Shown: piece after piece, positions 20,003 to 20,973 of the stretch
Position numbering within the stretch: the first letter of the stretch is position 1
Layout: each line of letters starts with the position of its first letter
Assembly (NCBI RefSeq): GCF_022095675.1
Contig: NZ_JAHYSG010000165.1
Location: 1 to 20,973 of the forward strand
DNA: 20,973 nucleotides
From: Dactylosporangium sp. AC04546
Lineage (GTDB): Bacteria; Actinomycetota; Actinomycetes; Mycobacteriales; Micromonosporaceae
Reading direction: 5' to 3'
Translations under genes and position numbers: made by a program
The notes under the pieces: generated by a model
Told to the model about the DNA's origin: nothing
Databases searched by the model: none
Seen by the model: only the letters and a program-made list of their open reading frames with translations

Positions 20003-20923
20003 TCAGAAGAGCGTGACGTGGCGGTCGGCCACCGCGAGCAGGACCGGGACCACCGGCAGCAGCGCCGCGACCGCCGCCGCGGCACGCACGGCCGGGCCCG
20101 GCAGCGGCGCCGGCGGGCGCAGGAGCCGTTCGAGCCGCTCCGCCGCGTCGCCGCCGGCCGCGGCCAGCGACGAGGGCCCGGCGGCGCGCGACTCGGCCAT
20201 CGTGACCAGCGCCCGGGCCAGGCTCAGCGGCGCCGCCGACCGGACGGCCACGTCGTCGGCGTGCAGCTCGACGAGCCGGTGGACCTGGTCCTCGGCCAGG
20301 CGGAACAGCGGTACCCGGGGAAAGGCCCGATGCAGCATGCGGGCGGTCCGCAGCAGCCGGTAGTGCCGACCGGAGGCGTGGGCGTGCTCGTGCGCCATCA
20401 CCGCACGCAGCTCGTCGGGGCTGAGCCGCCGCAGCGCGCCGGAGGTGACCACCACGTCGCGGTGCCCGCCCGGCACCAGGTACGCGGCCGCCTCGGGCGA
20501 GGGCAGCACGGTGGCCCCCAGGGCGGGCTCGCGCGAGCCGACCGTGCGGATGACCTCCCGGACCCGGCGGCCGCGTGCCCGGTCGGCCCGCTGCACCCGC
20601 CAGGCCGCGTCGACGATCCGCGCACCGGTCACCACCAGCACGGCCGCCCCGGCGACCGCCACGGCCTGGGCGGTGCGGCCGTGGTCGCCGTAGAGCGCGT
20701 CGAGGCACAGCCGCCAGGCCGAGCACATCAGGTCGTGGGTGTCGTCCCAGTGCAGCACCGAGGTCAGCCCGGCCACGCCGATCGACACGACGACCGCGGC
20801 GCTGATCATCAGCCAGACCAGCAGCGCGAGGCCCGGCGCCCGGGACACCCACCGCGCGCCGGCCAGGCGCGGCCCGCCGGCCAGCAGCAGCCCCACGAAC
20901 ACCGTCACGAGGACCGCGGTCAC
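20003..20923 (-). CDS. M56-family (BlaR1-like) membrane metalloprotease
   Basis: 306 residues, GTG at 20923 overlapping the upstream stop (GTGA). Helices at about 1-18, 30-52, 85-101 and 280-299. The zinc site is HEHAH (178-182, HExxH) with Glu219 in VELHADD as the third ligand, in a cytosolic loop. A short outside loop has two Cys (67 and 73) that could form a disulfide. Actinomycete M56 proteins of this size are thought to cleave or inactivate a partner BlaI/MecI-type repressor in response to envelope or metal stress; they lack the penicillin-binding sensor domain of true BlaR1, and so does this one. It forms an operon with the partial gene upstream. Confidence 0.88.
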   Translation of the reverse strand: MTAVLVTVFVGLLLAGGPRLAGARWVSRAPGLALLVWLMISAAVVVSIGVAGLTSVLHWDDTHDLMCSAWRLCLDALYGDHGRTAQAVAVAGAAVLVVTGARIVDAAWRVQRADRARGRRVREVIRTVGSREPALGATVLPSPEAAAYLVPGGHRDVVVTSGALRRLSPDELRAVMAHEHAHASGRHYRLLRTARMLHRAFPRVPLFRLAEDQVHRLVELHADDVAVRSAAPLSLARALVTMAESRAAGPSSLAAAGGDAAERLERLLRPPAPLPGPAVRAAAAVAALLPVVPVLLAVADRHVTLF

Positions 20924-20973
20924 CGGCCGGAGATCTTCCGCTCGAACGTGTCCAGGGCCGCGCGCAGCGCGAC
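20920..20973 (-). CDS. 3' end of probable BlaI/MecI/CopY-type regulator (partial)
   Basis: The window edge cuts this gene; only the last 17 residues (VALRAALDTFERKISGR) are visible before a TGA that overlaps the M56 start by four bases. A BlaI/MecI-type repressor is expected here because M56 proteases nearly always follow one, and an amphipathic helix ending in a basic tail is compatible. The fragment itself is too short for recognition. Confidence 0.5.
   Translation of the reverse strand, partial: VALRAALDTFERKISGR

Noticed and set aside
1..20973. CRISPR arrays, tRNA/rRNA genes, insertion sequences, attachment sites
   Set aside because: No spaced repeats, cloverleaf sequences, transposase motifs or terminal inverted repeats were seen on reading; the only tandem repeat is the 13-mer at 18321.

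Overview
The window is very GC-rich, its codons mostly end in G or C, and many genes start with GTG, are leaderless, or overlap by 1-4 bases. This is a high-GC actinomycete chromosome. The gene content (DUF6220/multicopper oxidase pair, DUF305/DUF6153 pair, MarR-MMPL pair, a CmtR-like ArsR) would suit a Micromonosporaceae-like soil organism, but the genus is an inference.

Layout. 64-2451 (-): a large polytopic membrane protein ending in an alpha/beta-hydrolase-like domain. It diverges from a TRIC/UPF0126 channel gene (2586-3242). 3253-4323 (-): a stand-alone PD-(D/E)XK nuclease-like gene of visibly lower GC. It is followed by a 512-base region holding an AT-rich pocket and a probable frameshifted gene remnant. 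4836-8303 (+): a secreted 1155-residue protein with PA14, beta-propeller, two F5/8C and DUF1080 domains. 8359-10251 (-): DUF6220 protein plus multicopper oxidase. 10449-11054 (+): a leaderless membrane protein. 11056-11472 (-): MscL with a zinc-ribbon tail.

11556-13541 is a metal-export cluster: a His-rich CDF transporter diverges from a CmtR-like ArsR repressor translationally coupled to a second, Cys-tailed cation transporter. 13543-16230 is a divergent MarR/MMPL pair sharing a control region. 16197-17032 (-) is a crcB1-crcB2 fluoride-channel operon. Its leader holds a riboswitch-like arrangement in which one 6-base segment can pair either with an upstream pseudoknot partner or with the bases overlapping the ribosome binding site. 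17209-17879 (+) is a two-gene Cys-rich operon behind a mer-type operator (GTAC-N4-GTAC between -35 and -10). The right end has two small or degraded genes (a 34-residue membrane peptide and an NlpC/P60 protein lacking its catalytic core), then DUF305, DUF6153, an M56 metalloprotease, and the 3' end of a probable BlaI/MecI-type regulator.

Taken together, 8.4-21 kb reads as a stress and toxicant island: copper/periplasmic oxidation, Zn/Cd-type efflux, drug or lipid efflux, fluoride export, thiophilic-metal response, and envelope-stress sensing. Most modules carry their own local regulator or operator. The likeliest new biology is the crcB leader switch, the mer-like two-gene operon without its regulator, and the excised NlpC/P60 gene.
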